A model generated the notes under the pieces. It worked only from the letters and a program-made list of their open reading frames with translations, was not told where the DNA came from and searched no databases. The position numbers and the translations under genes were made by a program. Positions 35,557 to 44,560 of a DNA stretch of 64,000 nt are shown here, piece by piece; position 1 is the first letter of the stretch; each line of letters starts with the position of its first letter. The DNA is taken from NCBI RefSeq assembly GCF_000214725.1, contig NC_015574.1, positions 2,357,001-2,421,000 of the forward strand. The letters are read 5' to 3'. The DNA comes from Methanobacterium paludis (lineage in GTDB: Archaea; Methanobacteriota; Methanobacteria; Methanobacteriales; Methanobacteriaceae).

Positions 35557-35643
35557 TTAAACCATATAAGCTACAAAAGCCGCAACTGAACTTAAAACCA
35601 TTATGAGAATTATAAATAATGCTATAAACTGTGCTCTTGTCAT
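35557..35643 (-). CDS. 28-residue membrane peptide immediately downstream of the cysteine desulfurase gene
   Basis: Reads MTRAQFIALF then IILIMVLSSVAAFVAYMV and stop: a short basic start and a single transmembrane helix. GGAG lies 8 bases before the ATG, overlapping the sufS stop (gap 3 bp), and codon use is clean with no rare run. It is too short for common gene finders. The position suggests co-expression with the desulfurase. Function unknown. Confidence 0.55.
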   Translation of the reverse strand: MTRAQFIALFIILIMVLSSVAAFVAYMV

Positions 35644-35646
35644 GTT

Positions 35647-36846
35647 TCACGCTCCAAAAAACTGCGAAATCTCTGCAAGGGTCTCGCTTAATATCTGAAC
35701 CTCATCCTTGGTGTTGTAGCAGTGAATCGAAGCCCTCACACTCCCCCCAAAGTCATAAGCTCCTGTGTGTCTTATGGCAGGGATTGCACAGTGGTGACCA
35801 CTCCTAACACATATCCTCTTGAGCTCGTCCAGTATTTTAGCGACGTCATGTGGATTTGCGCCATTTATATTGAAGGCCACTATCCCATAAATATTTTCTG
35901 GATTGCCGTAAACTGTTGTGTTATCAACATCATTGATCCCCTCGAACATCAGCTTGGTGAGTTTCTGGGAATGCTTCTCAATCCTGTCAAGTCCTATGTT
36001 TTTTATGTAATCCACTGCAGTTCCAAGTCCTATGACTCCTGCTATGTTCTGTGTACCGCCTTCAAATCTTGCATGACCCTCTGCAAGTTTGAAGTCATCC
36101 TCTGTAACATCAAATACTGTTCCACCGCCAAGGTTCTCTGGCTGAAGCCCGTTCATTTTATCGGCCTTACAGTAAAGGAATCCAGTTCCAACAGGACCCA
36201 TGATTCCCTTATGCCCCGGGAATGCCGTGAAGTCTGCTTTGATTTTTTTCACATCGAGTTCCATGTGGCCTGCAGACTGCGCAGCATCCACCATGTAAAG
36301 AAGATCATTTTCCTCTGCTATGTCCCCTACTTCATAGACTGGCTGGACAGATCCTATAGCATTTGAGACATGGGTGATTGTTATAAGTTTGGTGGTTTTA
36401 TCAACGGCTTTTTCAATGTCAGCTGCATCAACGACACCATATTTATCGGCTTGAACTATCTTGAGGTTCACTCCCCTCTTTTTAAGGTTTAACCACGGCA
36501 GAAAGTTGGAATGATGTTCTATATTGGGAACTATCACAGAATCCCCTCGTTTGAAGTCAAGACCGTGTGCAACAAGGTTTATGGCCTCTGTGGTGTTCTT
36601 GGTAAATATGATCTCTTCAGGTTTGGAGTTTATGAACTTCGCGATCTTGGAGCGAGCCTTCTCGAACTCACTACTAGCTTTAACTGCAGTCCTGTAGGCC
36701 CCCCTACCTATATTTGCATTGTAGTTATAATAATAATTACACATTGCATCTACAACTGGTTTTGGGGTGGGTGTTGTGCTTGCAGCATCCATATAAATGA
36801 TTTCATCAAGCATTGGTATGTCCTTTCTTATATCAGCATTTTCCAT
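35647..36846 (-). CDS. sufS: Cysteine desulfurase (SufS/CsdA type, class V aminotransferase)
   Basis: 399 residues. PLP-site motifs: HHSNFLPW, VDAAQSAGHMELD, FPGHKGIMGPVGTGF (Schiff-base Lys at about 211). The catalytic Cys is in RSGHHCAIP (about C352), the short-loop arrangement of type II desulfurases. It mobilises sulfur from cysteine for Fe-S clusters or thiolation. No scaffold genes (SufBC) lie in the window. GGAGAT precedes the ATG. Confidence 0.93.
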   Translation of the reverse strand: MENADIRKDIPMLDEIIYMDAASTTPTPKPVVDAMCNYYYNYNANIGRGAYRTAVKASSEFEKARSKIAKFINSKPEEIIFTKNTTEAINLVAHGLDFKRGDSVIVPNIEHHSNFLPWLNLKKRGVNLKIVQADKYGVVDAADIEKAVDKTTKLITITHVSNAIGSVQPVYEVGDIAEENDLLYMVDAAQSAGHMELDVKKIKADFTAFPGHKGIMGPVGTGFLYCKADKMNGLQPENLGGGTVFDVTEDDFKLAEGHARFEGGTQNIAGVIGLGTAVDYIKNIGLDRIEKHSQKLTKLMFEGINDVDNTTVYGNPENIYGIVAFNINGANPHDVAKILDELKRICVRSGHHCAIPAIRHTGAYDFGGSVRASIHCYNTKDEVQILSETLAEISQFFGA

Positions 36847-37055
36847 AGTGGATCTCCTAAATTCTCATAAATTTTCGATCTGATGTTTGAACATTCCTAC
36901 ACAAACCTATATAACTATTGTTATACATCTTCCCTCATTCAGTACTCACAGTTCATCACGTTTTAATTTCATCTAACCTGCGTTCAAAAAGATTATAATT
37001 AACTTATAATAACCTATAACTAAAATAATAAGTTTTAAAGGTTATATATCGTAAA

Positions 37056-38087
37056 TTATAACTTTGAAAGTTTTCTTGCTACCTCTTCTGCCATTTCCAT
37101 GGTTGACGAGCTGCCTCCAAGGTCGGATGTAACTATCTTACCCTCGTCAATGGTTTCAACCAGTGCTTTTTCAACTTTCCTGGCTTCATCCGGCTCTCCA
37201 AGATATTCCAGCATCAGCACAGTAGACAGTATCATTGCAGATGGATTTGCTATACCTTTGCCTGCAATATCCGGTGCAGAACCGTGTACTGGTTCGAATA
37301 CTCCGTTCTTATCCCCAATATTTGCTGATGGTAACAATCCAAGTCCTCCAACAATTCCTGCTCCCTCATCTGAGAGAATATCACCGAAAAGGTTGCTTGT
37401 AACTATGACATCAAAGTCCTGGGGCCTGGTGACCAAGTACATTGCTGTTGCATCAACGTAAAAATCATTGGATTCAATATCATCATATTTTTCTGCTGTT
37501 TGGTAGAAAACTTCTTTAAATATACCATCAGTTTTTTTAAGCACGTTTGCTTTGTGCACAGCTGTAACTTTACTTCTTCCTGTTTTTTTTGCGTAGTCAA
37601 ATGCAAAGTCACAGATCCTTCGTGTTGCAGAACGTGTGGTAATACGTAAAGCTGTTGCTCCCTCATCAGTGTACTCTTCATGACCCGAGTAAAGACCTTC
37701 TGTGTTTTCACGGACTATTACAAAGTCTACATCACCAAACTTGCCTGCCTTTCCATAGGAATGTACAGGACGAAGGTTAACATAGAGGTCAAGTTCTTTT
37801 CTAAGTTTAACAATCACATCTGCAGCTGATTCTCCAACAGCTCCGAAAAGACATGCCTGTGACTTTTTCACAGCGTCAATTGTCTCTTGAGGAAGTGCAA
37901 CGCCGGTTTTTTCAGCGTATTCATCCCCTGCATCGGCAAAGGTGTAGTCAAATTCAATGCCAGATGCATTTAACACATGCAATGCCGCTTCCATAACTTC
38001 TTTTCCTATCCCATCACCAGGTATAACCGTTATTTTATACGTATTATGCGTACAACCATTTCCATTATTACCACAACAACATCCCAT
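37056..38087 (-). CDS. leuB: 3-Isopropylmalate dehydrogenase-type enzyme with Cys-rich N-terminal extension
   Basis: 343 residues. Isocitrate/isopropylmalate dehydrogenase family: VIPGDGIGKEVMEAA, LRKELDLYVNLRPV, VRENTEGLYSGHE, VHKANVLKKTDG, TSNLFGDILSDEGAGI, EPVHGSAPDIAGKG. It is the third gene of leuC-leuD-leuB, so oxidation of isopropylmalate in leucine synthesis is likely, though the paralogous AksF of coenzyme B synthesis is similar. The first 12 residues are MGCCCGNNGNGC, not part of the normal fold. No later ATG/GTG/TTG exists before the core, and AGGAG precedes this ATG, so the extension is real. Confidence 0.9.
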   Translation of the reverse strand: MGCCCGNNGNGCTHNTYKITVIPGDGIGKEVMEAALHVLNASGIEFDYTFADAGDEYAEKTGVALPQETIDAVKKSQACLFGAVGESAADVIVKLRKELDLYVNLRPVHSYGKAGKFGDVDFVIVRENTEGLYSGHEEYTDEGATALRITTRSATRRICDFAFDYAKKTGRSKVTAVHKANVLKKTDGIFKEVFYQTAEKYDDIESNDFYVDATAMYLVTRPQDFDVIVTSNLFGDILSDEGAGIVGGLGLLPSANIGDKNGVFEPVHGSAPDIAGKGIANPSAMILSTVLMLEYLGEPDEARKVEKALVETIDEGKIVTSDLGGSSSTMEMAEEVARKLSKL

Positions 38088-38307
38088 AGTATCAACTCCT
38101 GAATTTCTAGATAAAATTTCTTAGATAAATATCATGTTTATGTGAAATTAAATCGTTTATTATACCAATTAAATTGTTTAACCAATTATTTGAATTTTTT
38201 AATCAATTTAATCAGTTAATAGTCACTTATATAAATTTTAAAGGATTGAAAAATAATAAATTAGATTTTAATGAACCCTAATTAATTAAATTAATTCCTT
38301 TTTTAAC

Positions 38308-38808
38308 CTAATCTTCTTTTATATCGGCAATGTGCTCTTTCAGATAAGGGATTAAACCACCTTTATTTAAAATTTCAAGCATGAAATCAGGTAATCCTTG
38401 GACTTCAAATTCCTTAGATGTGTTTAAATCCTTTAAAATCTCTTTATCCATGTCTATTTCGACTTCATCACCTTGGGAGATATTTTTTGAAATATCTTTG
38501 GCCTCTAAAAGTGGGAGTCCCACGTTTATGGAGTTCCTGTAAAATATTCTGGCAAATGACTCTGCAACCACTACAGAAATCCCAGCACCCTTAAGGGCAA
38601 TTGGTGCGTGTTCTCTTGAAGAACCACATCCAAAGTTTTTTCCTGCAACGATTATGTCCCCTTTTTTAACTTTTTTAGAGAAATCAGGGTCGCTTCCTTC
38701 CATAACGTGTTCTGCAAGTTCCTTCTCACCTTTTAAGACCAGATATCTTCCGGGAATTATTACATCAGTGTCAACGTCATCTCCAAATTTCCAGACTTTT
38801 CCTTTCAT
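38308..38808 (-). CDS. leuD: 3-Isopropylmalate dehydratase small subunit
   Basis: 166 residues. KVWKFGDDVDTDVIIPGRYLVL, GKNFGCGSSREHAPIALKGAG and YRNSINVGLPLLEA are typical of the swivelling domain. The specificity loop reads YLVL, which fits isopropylmalate isomerases better than homoaconitases (reported as YLRT in methanogens). It works with the large subunit just upstream to interconvert 2- and 3-isopropylmalate. AAGGTG precedes the ATG. Confidence 0.9.
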   Translation of the reverse strand: MKGKVWKFGDDVDTDVIIPGRYLVLKGEKELAEHVMEGSDPDFSKKVKKGDIIVAGKNFGCGSSREHAPIALKGAGISVVVAESFARIFYRNSINVGLPLLEAKDISKNISQGDEVEIDMDKEILKDLNTSKEFEVQGLPDFMLEILNKGGLIPYLKEHIADIKED

Positions 38809-38929
38809 TTTAACACCTTAAACCTTTATTTTAGTGATTTTATTTTATTAAATTACTTCATTTGTTTATCTGTGTGTTTATTTACAAGTTAAATTAAAAC
38901 TTGTTTTAAATCCAGTTTTATATCCTAAT

Positions 38930-40186
38930 TTACATTGCCCTTGGATCCGTGATCTTTCCGTAGATTGCAGATGATGCTGCAACTGCTGCTGAGCTGAGGT
39001 AGACTTCAGCATCAGGGCTTCCCTGTCTTCCTTTAAAATTCCTGTTGGATGTTGAAAGGCTCACCTCTCCTGGGCCAACCAATCCAACATGGCCTCCAAG
39101 GCAAGGTCCGCAGCAAGGGTTGCAAACAAGAGCACCTGAATCCACAAATGTCCTTAAAAGTCCTTCATCCATGGCTTGAGTGTATATCTCCCTTGAAGCA
39201 GGTATAACAAGCATTCGAATATTGTTGGATATACTGTGGCCTTTAAGGATCTTTGCAGCAGTTCTAAGGTCATCTAATCTGCCATTTGTGCATGATCCAA
39301 GGAAAACCTGATCAATCTGTGTTCCTTCAACCTCTGAAACAGGTTTGACGTTGTCAACATGATGAGGACACGCTACTTGTGGTTCAAGATCGTTGACATC
39401 TATTTCCATGGTTTTAAGAGATGCTGCATCAGAATCCGTCTTCATGACCTCGTACGATTTACTTGACCTTCCTTTAAGATAATCAAAGGTCTTTTGGTCA
39501 GGTTCTACAAGGCCTGTTTTTCCTCCCATCTCAATGGCCATGTTGCAAAGAACCATTCTATCAGATACGGACATCTCCTGAGTTGTTTCGCCCCCGAATT
39601 CACATGCCTTGTAGGTTGCACCGTCTGCACCAATTTTTCCAATGATGTTGAGCACGACATCCTTTGCGTAGACATAGTCGGATAGTTTCCCTGTGATATC
39701 AAATTTTATGGTTTCAGGAACTTTGAACCACAGTTTACCCGTTGCAAAGACCATTGCCATATCAGTTGAACCTATCCCTGTTGAAAATGCTCCTAACGCA
39801 CCATGTGTACATGTATGGGAGTCTGTTCCAACTACAACTTCTCCTGGAACAATGTGCCCCTTTTCAGGCAGTACCTGATGACATACTCCTTCCCTAACAT
39901 CGTAAAAGTTGTTTATTTTCTGCTCTTTCACGAATTTACGCATTTGAATGTGGTTATTGGCCGCTTCAATCGAATCTGCAGGGACCTGATGGTCAAACAC
40001 AACAACTATCTTCTCTGGATCCCAGACTTTATCTACGCCTATCTTCTCAAATGATTCCACAGATAATGGTCCTGTTAGATCATGCGTCATTGCAACATCT
40101 ATATTTGCCATTACTATTTCTCCAGCCTCTGCTTCTTTTTTACCTGAGGCTTTTGCAAGTATTTTCTCTGCCATTGTCATGGACAT
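38930..40186 (-). CDS. leuC: 3-Isopropylmalate dehydratase large subunit
   Basis: 418 residues from ATG 40186. Aconitase-family marks: FDHQVPADSIEAANNH, GTDSHTCTHGALGAFSTGIGS and the three 4Fe-4S ligands in FLGSCTNGR and VCNPCCGPCLGG. AGGAGG lies 7 bases before ATG 40186 (MSMTMAEKI), whereas the longer frame from 40234 has none. First gene of the leuC-leuD-leuB operon; the homoaconitase HacA of coenzyme B synthesis is a close paralog, so substrate depends mainly on the small subunit. Confidence 0.9.
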   Translation of the reverse strand: MSMTMAEKILAKASGKKEAEAGEIVMANIDVAMTHDLTGPLSVESFEKIGVDKVWDPEKIVVVFDHQVPADSIEAANNHIQMRKFVKEQKINNFYDVREGVCHQVLPEKGHIVPGEVVVGTDSHTCTHGALGAFSTGIGSTDMAMVFATGKLWFKVPETIKFDITGKLSDYVYAKDVVLNIIGKIGADGATYKACEFGGETTQEMSVSDRMVLCNMAIEMGGKTGLVEPDQKTFDYLKGRSSKSYEVMKTDSDAASLKTMEIDVNDLEPQVACPHHVDNVKPVSEVEGTQIDQVFLGSCTNGRLDDLRTAAKILKGHSISNNIRMLVIPASREIYTQAMDEGLLRTFVDSGALVCNPCCGPCLGGHVGLVGPGEVSLSTSNRNFKGRQGSPDAEVYLSSAAVAASSAIYGKITDPRAM

Positions 40187-40309
40187 GTAATTCCTCCTTT
40201 TATTAAAATTACCATATTTAAATGGATAATTCATATTTAATGGATAATTTTAATGGATAATTGTTAAAATGAATATTTTTACCAGAATGGGCCAAATCAA
40301 GCCCATTTA

Positions 40310-40723
40310 TTAGCTAATTTTTTTTATAATTTTAATGAAGTTGTCAACCTCTTCAGGATTTAAAATCTTTAAAATCTTTTTAATTGTATTTTTATGAACC
40401 TGCTTATGCATTTTCATAATATTTTTACCTTTCGGCGTCAACTGAAGGAAATAAAACCGTTTATCAACGTTAGATTGGATCTTAGTCACAATTCCTAGCC
40501 CTATTAACTGATTAATAGCTACTGAAACTGTTGATTTTTTAACGTCCAGTGCTTTTGATAGTTCAGAAACGCTTATTCCTTCGTTCTTATTGATTAATTC
40601 AATATAATACAGTTGACGAATTGTATATTCTTTTAAATCCCCAGTAAGAAGCTGTGTTTGGAACTTTCTAATTAATTCACTTAATTTATCCATTGATTCT
40701 ACAAGCTCAAGCTCTTGATTCAT
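40310..40723 (-). CDS. MarR-family transcriptional regulator
   Basis: 137 residues. Winged helix: IRQLYYIELINKNEGISVSELSKALDVKKSTVSVAINQLIGLGIV, then the wing VDKRFYFLQLTPKGKNIM. Such proteins are dimeric repressors released by small ligands. It is divergent from RPA and upstream of leuC. An inverted repeat (40744-40765) just before its start is a candidate autoregulatory operator. Confidence 0.92.
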   Translation of the reverse strand: MNQELELVESMDKLSELIRKFQTQLLTGDLKEYTIRQLYYIELINKNEGISVSELSKALDVKKSTVSVAINQLIGLGIVTKIQSNVDKRFYFLQLTPKGKNIMKMHKQVHKNTIKKILKILNPEEVDNFIKIIKKIS

Positions 40724-40743
40724 ATTGTCACTCCACAGAATAT

Positions 40744-40765
40744 ATAGTTTTATCTAACTAACTAT
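40744..40765. promoter_or_regulatory. Inverted repeat upstream of the MarR gene
   Basis: ATAGTT (40744-40749) and AACTAT (40760-40765) are perfect inverted halves separated by 10 bp, 21 bp from the MarR start codon. Spacing fits a dimeric winged-helix repressor. Confidence 0.4.
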
Positions 40766-41066
40766 TATAAAAATGTTTTGAAAACTATGAAACCATATCA
40801 ATGGATTATTCATCAAAAAATCAGTACCCATTATATTATATCTTAAAACTCATTATCGTCTTAAATAAATTTAATAAAATTATTGTTTATTATCGAATAG
40901 TCTTATCAAGCATGGATAAGTTATTAAGTAGGTAAAATAAGAATATAGGTCTAAATATTTATAGCAATTTTATATACTAATCTTATAAACTTAAAAAAAA
41001 AGTAATAACATATTTATATTAAGTAATAATTATATTAATTGAAACATGAAAAATACTTCTCATGTG

Positions 41067-41092
41067 CACTGGCTAAGAGTACTTAACCAGTG
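41067..41092 (+). promoter_or_regulatory. Strong inverted repeat in the RPA leader
   Basis: CACTGGCTAAG (41067-41077) and CTTAACCAGTG (41082-41092) pair over 10 of 11 positions with a 4-base loop. It lies 29 bp before the RPA start, inside the likely 5' leader. It may be an RNA hairpin or an operator. Confidence 0.5.
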
Positions 41093-41121
41093 ATAAGAAA
41101 TATTTTAGTGAGGGAACCCAA

Positions 41122-43518
41122 ATGACTGGTGAGATTAAAGAAGAAATAAAGAAAGAATATGAGAGAATCAAGGATAAAATCCCATACGAGGACTTTCTAA
41201 AGAAAATGGACGAAAGGAAGCACGACTATGAAGATGTGAGTTTCATGAGTGATCTCGATATAGCAAGGACGATCACTGGGGAATACATAAACGAAGAAAA
41301 CACCCCTCTTTCAGAGAAGAATGAACAGAAAAAAATCTCTGAACTGGTATCCGGACAGGATAACATCAGTGTGACTGGGCGTATCATTCACATCTCAAAC
41401 GTTAAAAAATTCACCAGCAGGAAGGGAAAAAACGGGAAACTTGCAAATATTATACTCGCCGATGAGACCGGCGAAATACGTGTTGTACTCTGGACAAACA
41501 ACATAAGATCTCTCAAAGATGTCGAAGAAGGAGATATAGTCAAAGTAAACAGTGTTGAAGTTAAACAAGGGTTCAGAGAGGATGAACTACAGATGAACAT
41601 GGACTCAACAATTAAAAAAATCCCTGAAGATTCTGAAGACATTTTCAAGGCCTTTCCAAAGTATGATGACAGCATAACCCAGATAAAGGACATTAAAGGT
41701 GACATGCAGGTTAACGTGATAGCGGGAATCATCAGGATACCAAGGATAAGAAGCTTCGATAAGAACGGTAAAGATGGTAAAGTCGCTTCTCTCGAAATTC
41801 AGGACAAAACTGGGACAATACAGTACACTCTCTGGAACAAGGACACTAATCTCATAGAAGATCTTAAACTCAAAGAGGGAGATTCTGTTAAAATACTCGG
41901 AGCACTGGGCCGTGAAAGGAATGGAGAAATATCTTTAACCCATTCATGGCTTGGAAGAATAATTAAAGGAGAATTTGATGTTCCGAAATTCAGTGAAAGC
42001 ATTCTTAAAATTGGAGATGCCCATGAAATGAGGAACGTCACCATAATTGGGGTTGTGTGCAAAAATTATGATAAAATAACCTTTCAAAGAAATGACGGGA
42101 CCGCTGGACAAGTTAAGTCCGTTGAAATCCAGGATGATACCGGCAGTATAAGGGTTACACTCTGGAACGATGACGCCGATGAAACAAAGTTGAACATTAA
42201 ACAGAAGGACATACTCAAAATAATCGGCGGAAACATCGAATTTGACGAGTATTCCAGTACAGGATACAGGATAAACACCAACTGGAACAGCAAAATAATC
42301 ATAAATCCGGAAATAGATGATAAATTGAAAAAAATACTGGAAGAACGTTGCGAGTACATCAAACCTGTCAAAGTAGCTGAGTTAAATGATAGGGATGATG
42401 AAGGGGACGAAGTGGACATAGTGGGAAGAATAGTAAATGTCTACGATCCAAATGAATTCCAGAGAAGCGATGGCACCACAGGATTGGTTAGAACCATTGA
42501 AATAGGAGACAGCACAGGAGTCATACGATCCTCACTCTGGGACGACAAAGCAGAAATGCCATTAAAAGAGGGCGATCCAGTAAAAATCGAAAATGCAAGA
42601 ACCAGGCTTGGAGATTACATGGAGCTCAGCATAGGGAAAACTTCGAGGATAAGTGAACCAACTCCTGAAGAAATTAAAGATATCCCGTCTTTAACCGAAA
42701 TAGAGAACAGGATATACACAACTAAGAAAATCGATGAACTTACAGAGAGTGACCGTAACGTAAGACTGATTGGAAGGATAATAAACGTTTATGATCCAAA
42801 TAAATTTCAGAGAAATGACGGTACCACAGGGTTGGTCAGAACCATCGAAATAGGAGACAGTACCGGAGTCATACGATCCTCACTCTGGGACGACAAAGCA
42901 GAAGTACCATTAAAAGAGGGCGATCCAGTAAAAATCGAAAACCCACAGGTAAAAATGCGAGAAAATAGAGTAGAAATAAGTATTGGAAGAAGTACCCTTG
43001 TTACAAAACCAAAAGAAGATGAAATTGAGAAATTACCGTCTTTCGATGAAATTAAGGATATGATCTACAAAACACGGAAGATCGATGAAATTGAAGAAGA
43101 AGACCAGAATATAAAAGTAATAGGACAGGTCGTAGAGGCATATGGAAACAAAATACTCTATGAAATGTGTCCAAATTGTAATAAAAGAGTTACATTCTCT
43201 GATAACGCTTATATCTGCGATATATGTGGGGAGGAAATAGAAAACCCTAATTACCTCATGATAATTTCCTGTGTGGTAGAGGACGATACTGGAACCATGA
43301 GAACCACCTTCTTTAGAACGGCAGCTGAAGAGTTAATTGGAATGAATACCGATGAAGTGAGGGACGTTATCGAGAAAACTGGAGATGAGGGTTCCCTTGA
43401 AGAGAAAGTTGAGGATCTGGTTGGTCAGGAGATCACCATAATTGCAGATGCAAGCTTCGATGAGTACAACGAAGAGATACGGCTCAATGCCAAAAAAGTG
43501 CTGGATAAAAAACTTTGA
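41122..43518 (+). CDS. rpa: Replication protein A (multi-OB-fold ssDNA-binding protein)
   Basis: 798 residues. I count five OB folds, at about 70-160, 185-275, 295-385, 425-510 and 542-625, each with a RIIxVxxxKKFxxxxGxxGxVxxIxIxDxTGxIRxxLW pattern. A C-terminal zinc finger (about 672-700: CPNCNKRVTF, CDICGEEI) and a final OB-like domain follow. It coats ssDNA in replication, repair and recombination. OB folds four and five are nearly identical over about 42 residues (from 449 and 565), as is their DNA. It precedes radA by 106 bp on the same strand. Confidence 0.93.
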   Translation: MTGEIKEEIKKEYERIKDKIPYEDFLKKMDERKHDYEDVSFMSDLDIARTITGEYINEENTPLSEKNEQKKISELVSGQDNISVTGRIIHISNVKKFTSRKGKNGKLANIILADETGEIRVVLWTNNIRSLKDVEEGDIVKVNSVEVKQGFREDELQMNMDSTIKKIPEDSEDIFKAFPKYDDSITQIKDIKGDMQVNVIAGIIRIPRIRSFDKNGKDGKVASLEIQDKTGTIQYTLWNKDTNLIEDLKLKEGDSVKILGALGRERNGEISLTHSWLGRIIKGEFDVPKFSESILKIGDAHEMRNVTIIGVVCKNYDKITFQRNDGTAGQVKSVEIQDDTGSIRVTLWNDDADETKLNIKQKDILKIIGGNIEFDEYSSTGYRINTNWNSKIIINPEIDDKLKKILEERCEYIKPVKVAELNDRDDEGDEVDIVGRIVNVYDPNEFQRSDGTTGLVRTIEIGDSTGVIRSSLWDDKAEMPLKEGDPVKIENARTRLGDYMELSIGKTSRISEPTPEEIKDIPSLTEIENRIYTTKKIDELTESDRNVRLIGRIINVYDPNKFQRNDGTTGLVRTIEIGDSTGVIRSSLWDDKAEVPLKEGDPVKIENPQVKMRENRVEISIGRSTLVTKPKEDEIEKLPSFDEIKDMIYKTRKIDEIEEEDQNIKVIGQVVEAYGNKILYEMCPNCNKRVTFSDNAYICDICGEEIENPNYLMIISCVVEDDTGTMRTTFFRTAAEELIGMNTDEVRDVIEKTGDEGSLEEKVEDLVGQEITIIADASFDEYNEEIRLNAKKVLDKKL
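42469..42941 (+). repeat. Recently duplicated OB-fold segment within RPA
   Basis: About 125 bp at 42469-42593 recur at 42817-42941, 348 bp (116 codons) away. The copies share long identical runs, including synonymous positions, unlike the other OB folds. This points to recent duplication or gene conversion. Confidence 0.9.
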
Positions 43519-43624
43519 TCATTAAATCTTTAATATTTCTTTAAATATTAAAATTCTTTAAAAATTTCTTTAAAATAAGAATTTATAAGCATAAAATAGT
43601 CATAAAGTTTAAAAGGAGATTAAA

Positions 43625-44560
43625 ATGGTGGAACTAGAGGATTTACCAAATGTTGGAGAGAAAACTGCCCAGAAACTGAGAGATGCAGGATTTGCTGATA
43701 TGATGAGGCTTGCAACAGCAACGGCCAAAGAATTAAGTGTTAAAGCTGAGATTGGTGAGGGTGTTGCTGAAAAGGTTATAGAAGCCGCAAGAAAATCAGA
43801 ACAAATTGATTTTGAAACTGCTCTGGACGTAATGGAAAGAAGAAAAGATGTGGGGCGATTAACTACAGGAAGCACCGGATTTGATGAACTTATAGGTGGT
43901 GGAATTGAAACACAATCTATAACAGAAGTATTCGGTGAATTCGGTTCGGGTAAAAGTCAGATATCACATGAAATTGCCGTAACTGTTCAGCTACCCCCAG
44001 AAAAAGGTGGACTTGGAGGAGAATGCGTTTTTATAGACACAGAAAATACTTTCAGGCCTGAGAGGATTAAACAGATTGCAGACGGCTTTGAACTGGATGT
44101 GGAAGAAGTTCTGCAGAAAATACACATTGCAAGGGCATTCAACTCAAGTCATCAGATCCTGATGGCAGACAAGATCAACGAACTGATACAGAAAGGTACA
44201 GATATTAAACTTGTAATCGTAGATTCATTGACGGCCCACTTCCGTGCAGAGTACGTCGGAAGGGAAACCCTCGCAACAAGGCAGCAGAAATTGAACCAGC
44301 ACTTACACACATTGCAAACGATTGCAAACACCTATAACGTGGCTGTTTTTGTGACCAACCAGGTACAGTCCAAGCCTGACGCATTTTTCGGTAGCCCTAC
44401 CAAAGCTGTTGGTGGACACATTCTTGCACACGCTGCAACCTACAGGATATGGCTCAAGAAAGGTCTTGCAGGTAAGAGGATTGCAAGGCTTGTGGACAGT
44501 CCTCACCTGCCAGAGGGAGAAGCTGTGTTCAAGATAGTTACCGAAGGAGTTGTAGATTAA
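43625..44560 (+). CDS. radA: Recombinase RadA
   Basis: 311 residues. N-terminal helix-hairpin-helix domain (LEDLPNVGEKTAQKLRDAG). The RecA core has Walker A GEFGSGKSQ (about 104-112), Walker B LVIVDSLTAHF, the polymerisation motif region with FxxA-like DFETALDV, and L2-region NQVQSKPDAFFG. It forms filaments on ssDNA and performs strand exchange. GGAG precedes ATG. Confidence 0.97.
   Translation: MVELEDLPNVGEKTAQKLRDAGFADMMRLATATAKELSVKAEIGEGVAEKVIEAARKSEQIDFETALDVMERRKDVGRLTTGSTGFDELIGGGIETQSITEVFGEFGSGKSQISHEIAVTVQLPPEKGGLGGECVFIDTENTFRPERIKQIADGFELDVEEVLQKIHIARAFNSSHQILMADKINELIQKGTDIKLVIVDSLTAHFRAEYVGRETLATRQQKLNQHLHTLQTIANTYNVAVFVTNQVQSKPDAFFGSPTKAVGGHILAHAATYRIWLKKGLAGKRIARLVDSPHLPEGEAVFKIVTEGVVD

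Larger units (their letters stand above)
40724..41121. other. Divergent MarR/RPA intergenic region
   Basis: 398 bp holding the MarR-side inverted repeat (40744-40765), a TATA-like TTTATATA at 40968-40975 that suits the RPA promoter, and a strong hairpin at 41067-41092. I see no gene. Confidence 0.6.

Noticed and set aside
35722..36366. 214-codon plus-strand frame over the cysteine desulfurase gene
   Set aside because: Antisense to the PLP-enzyme frame with all motifs intact; no recognisable protein features.
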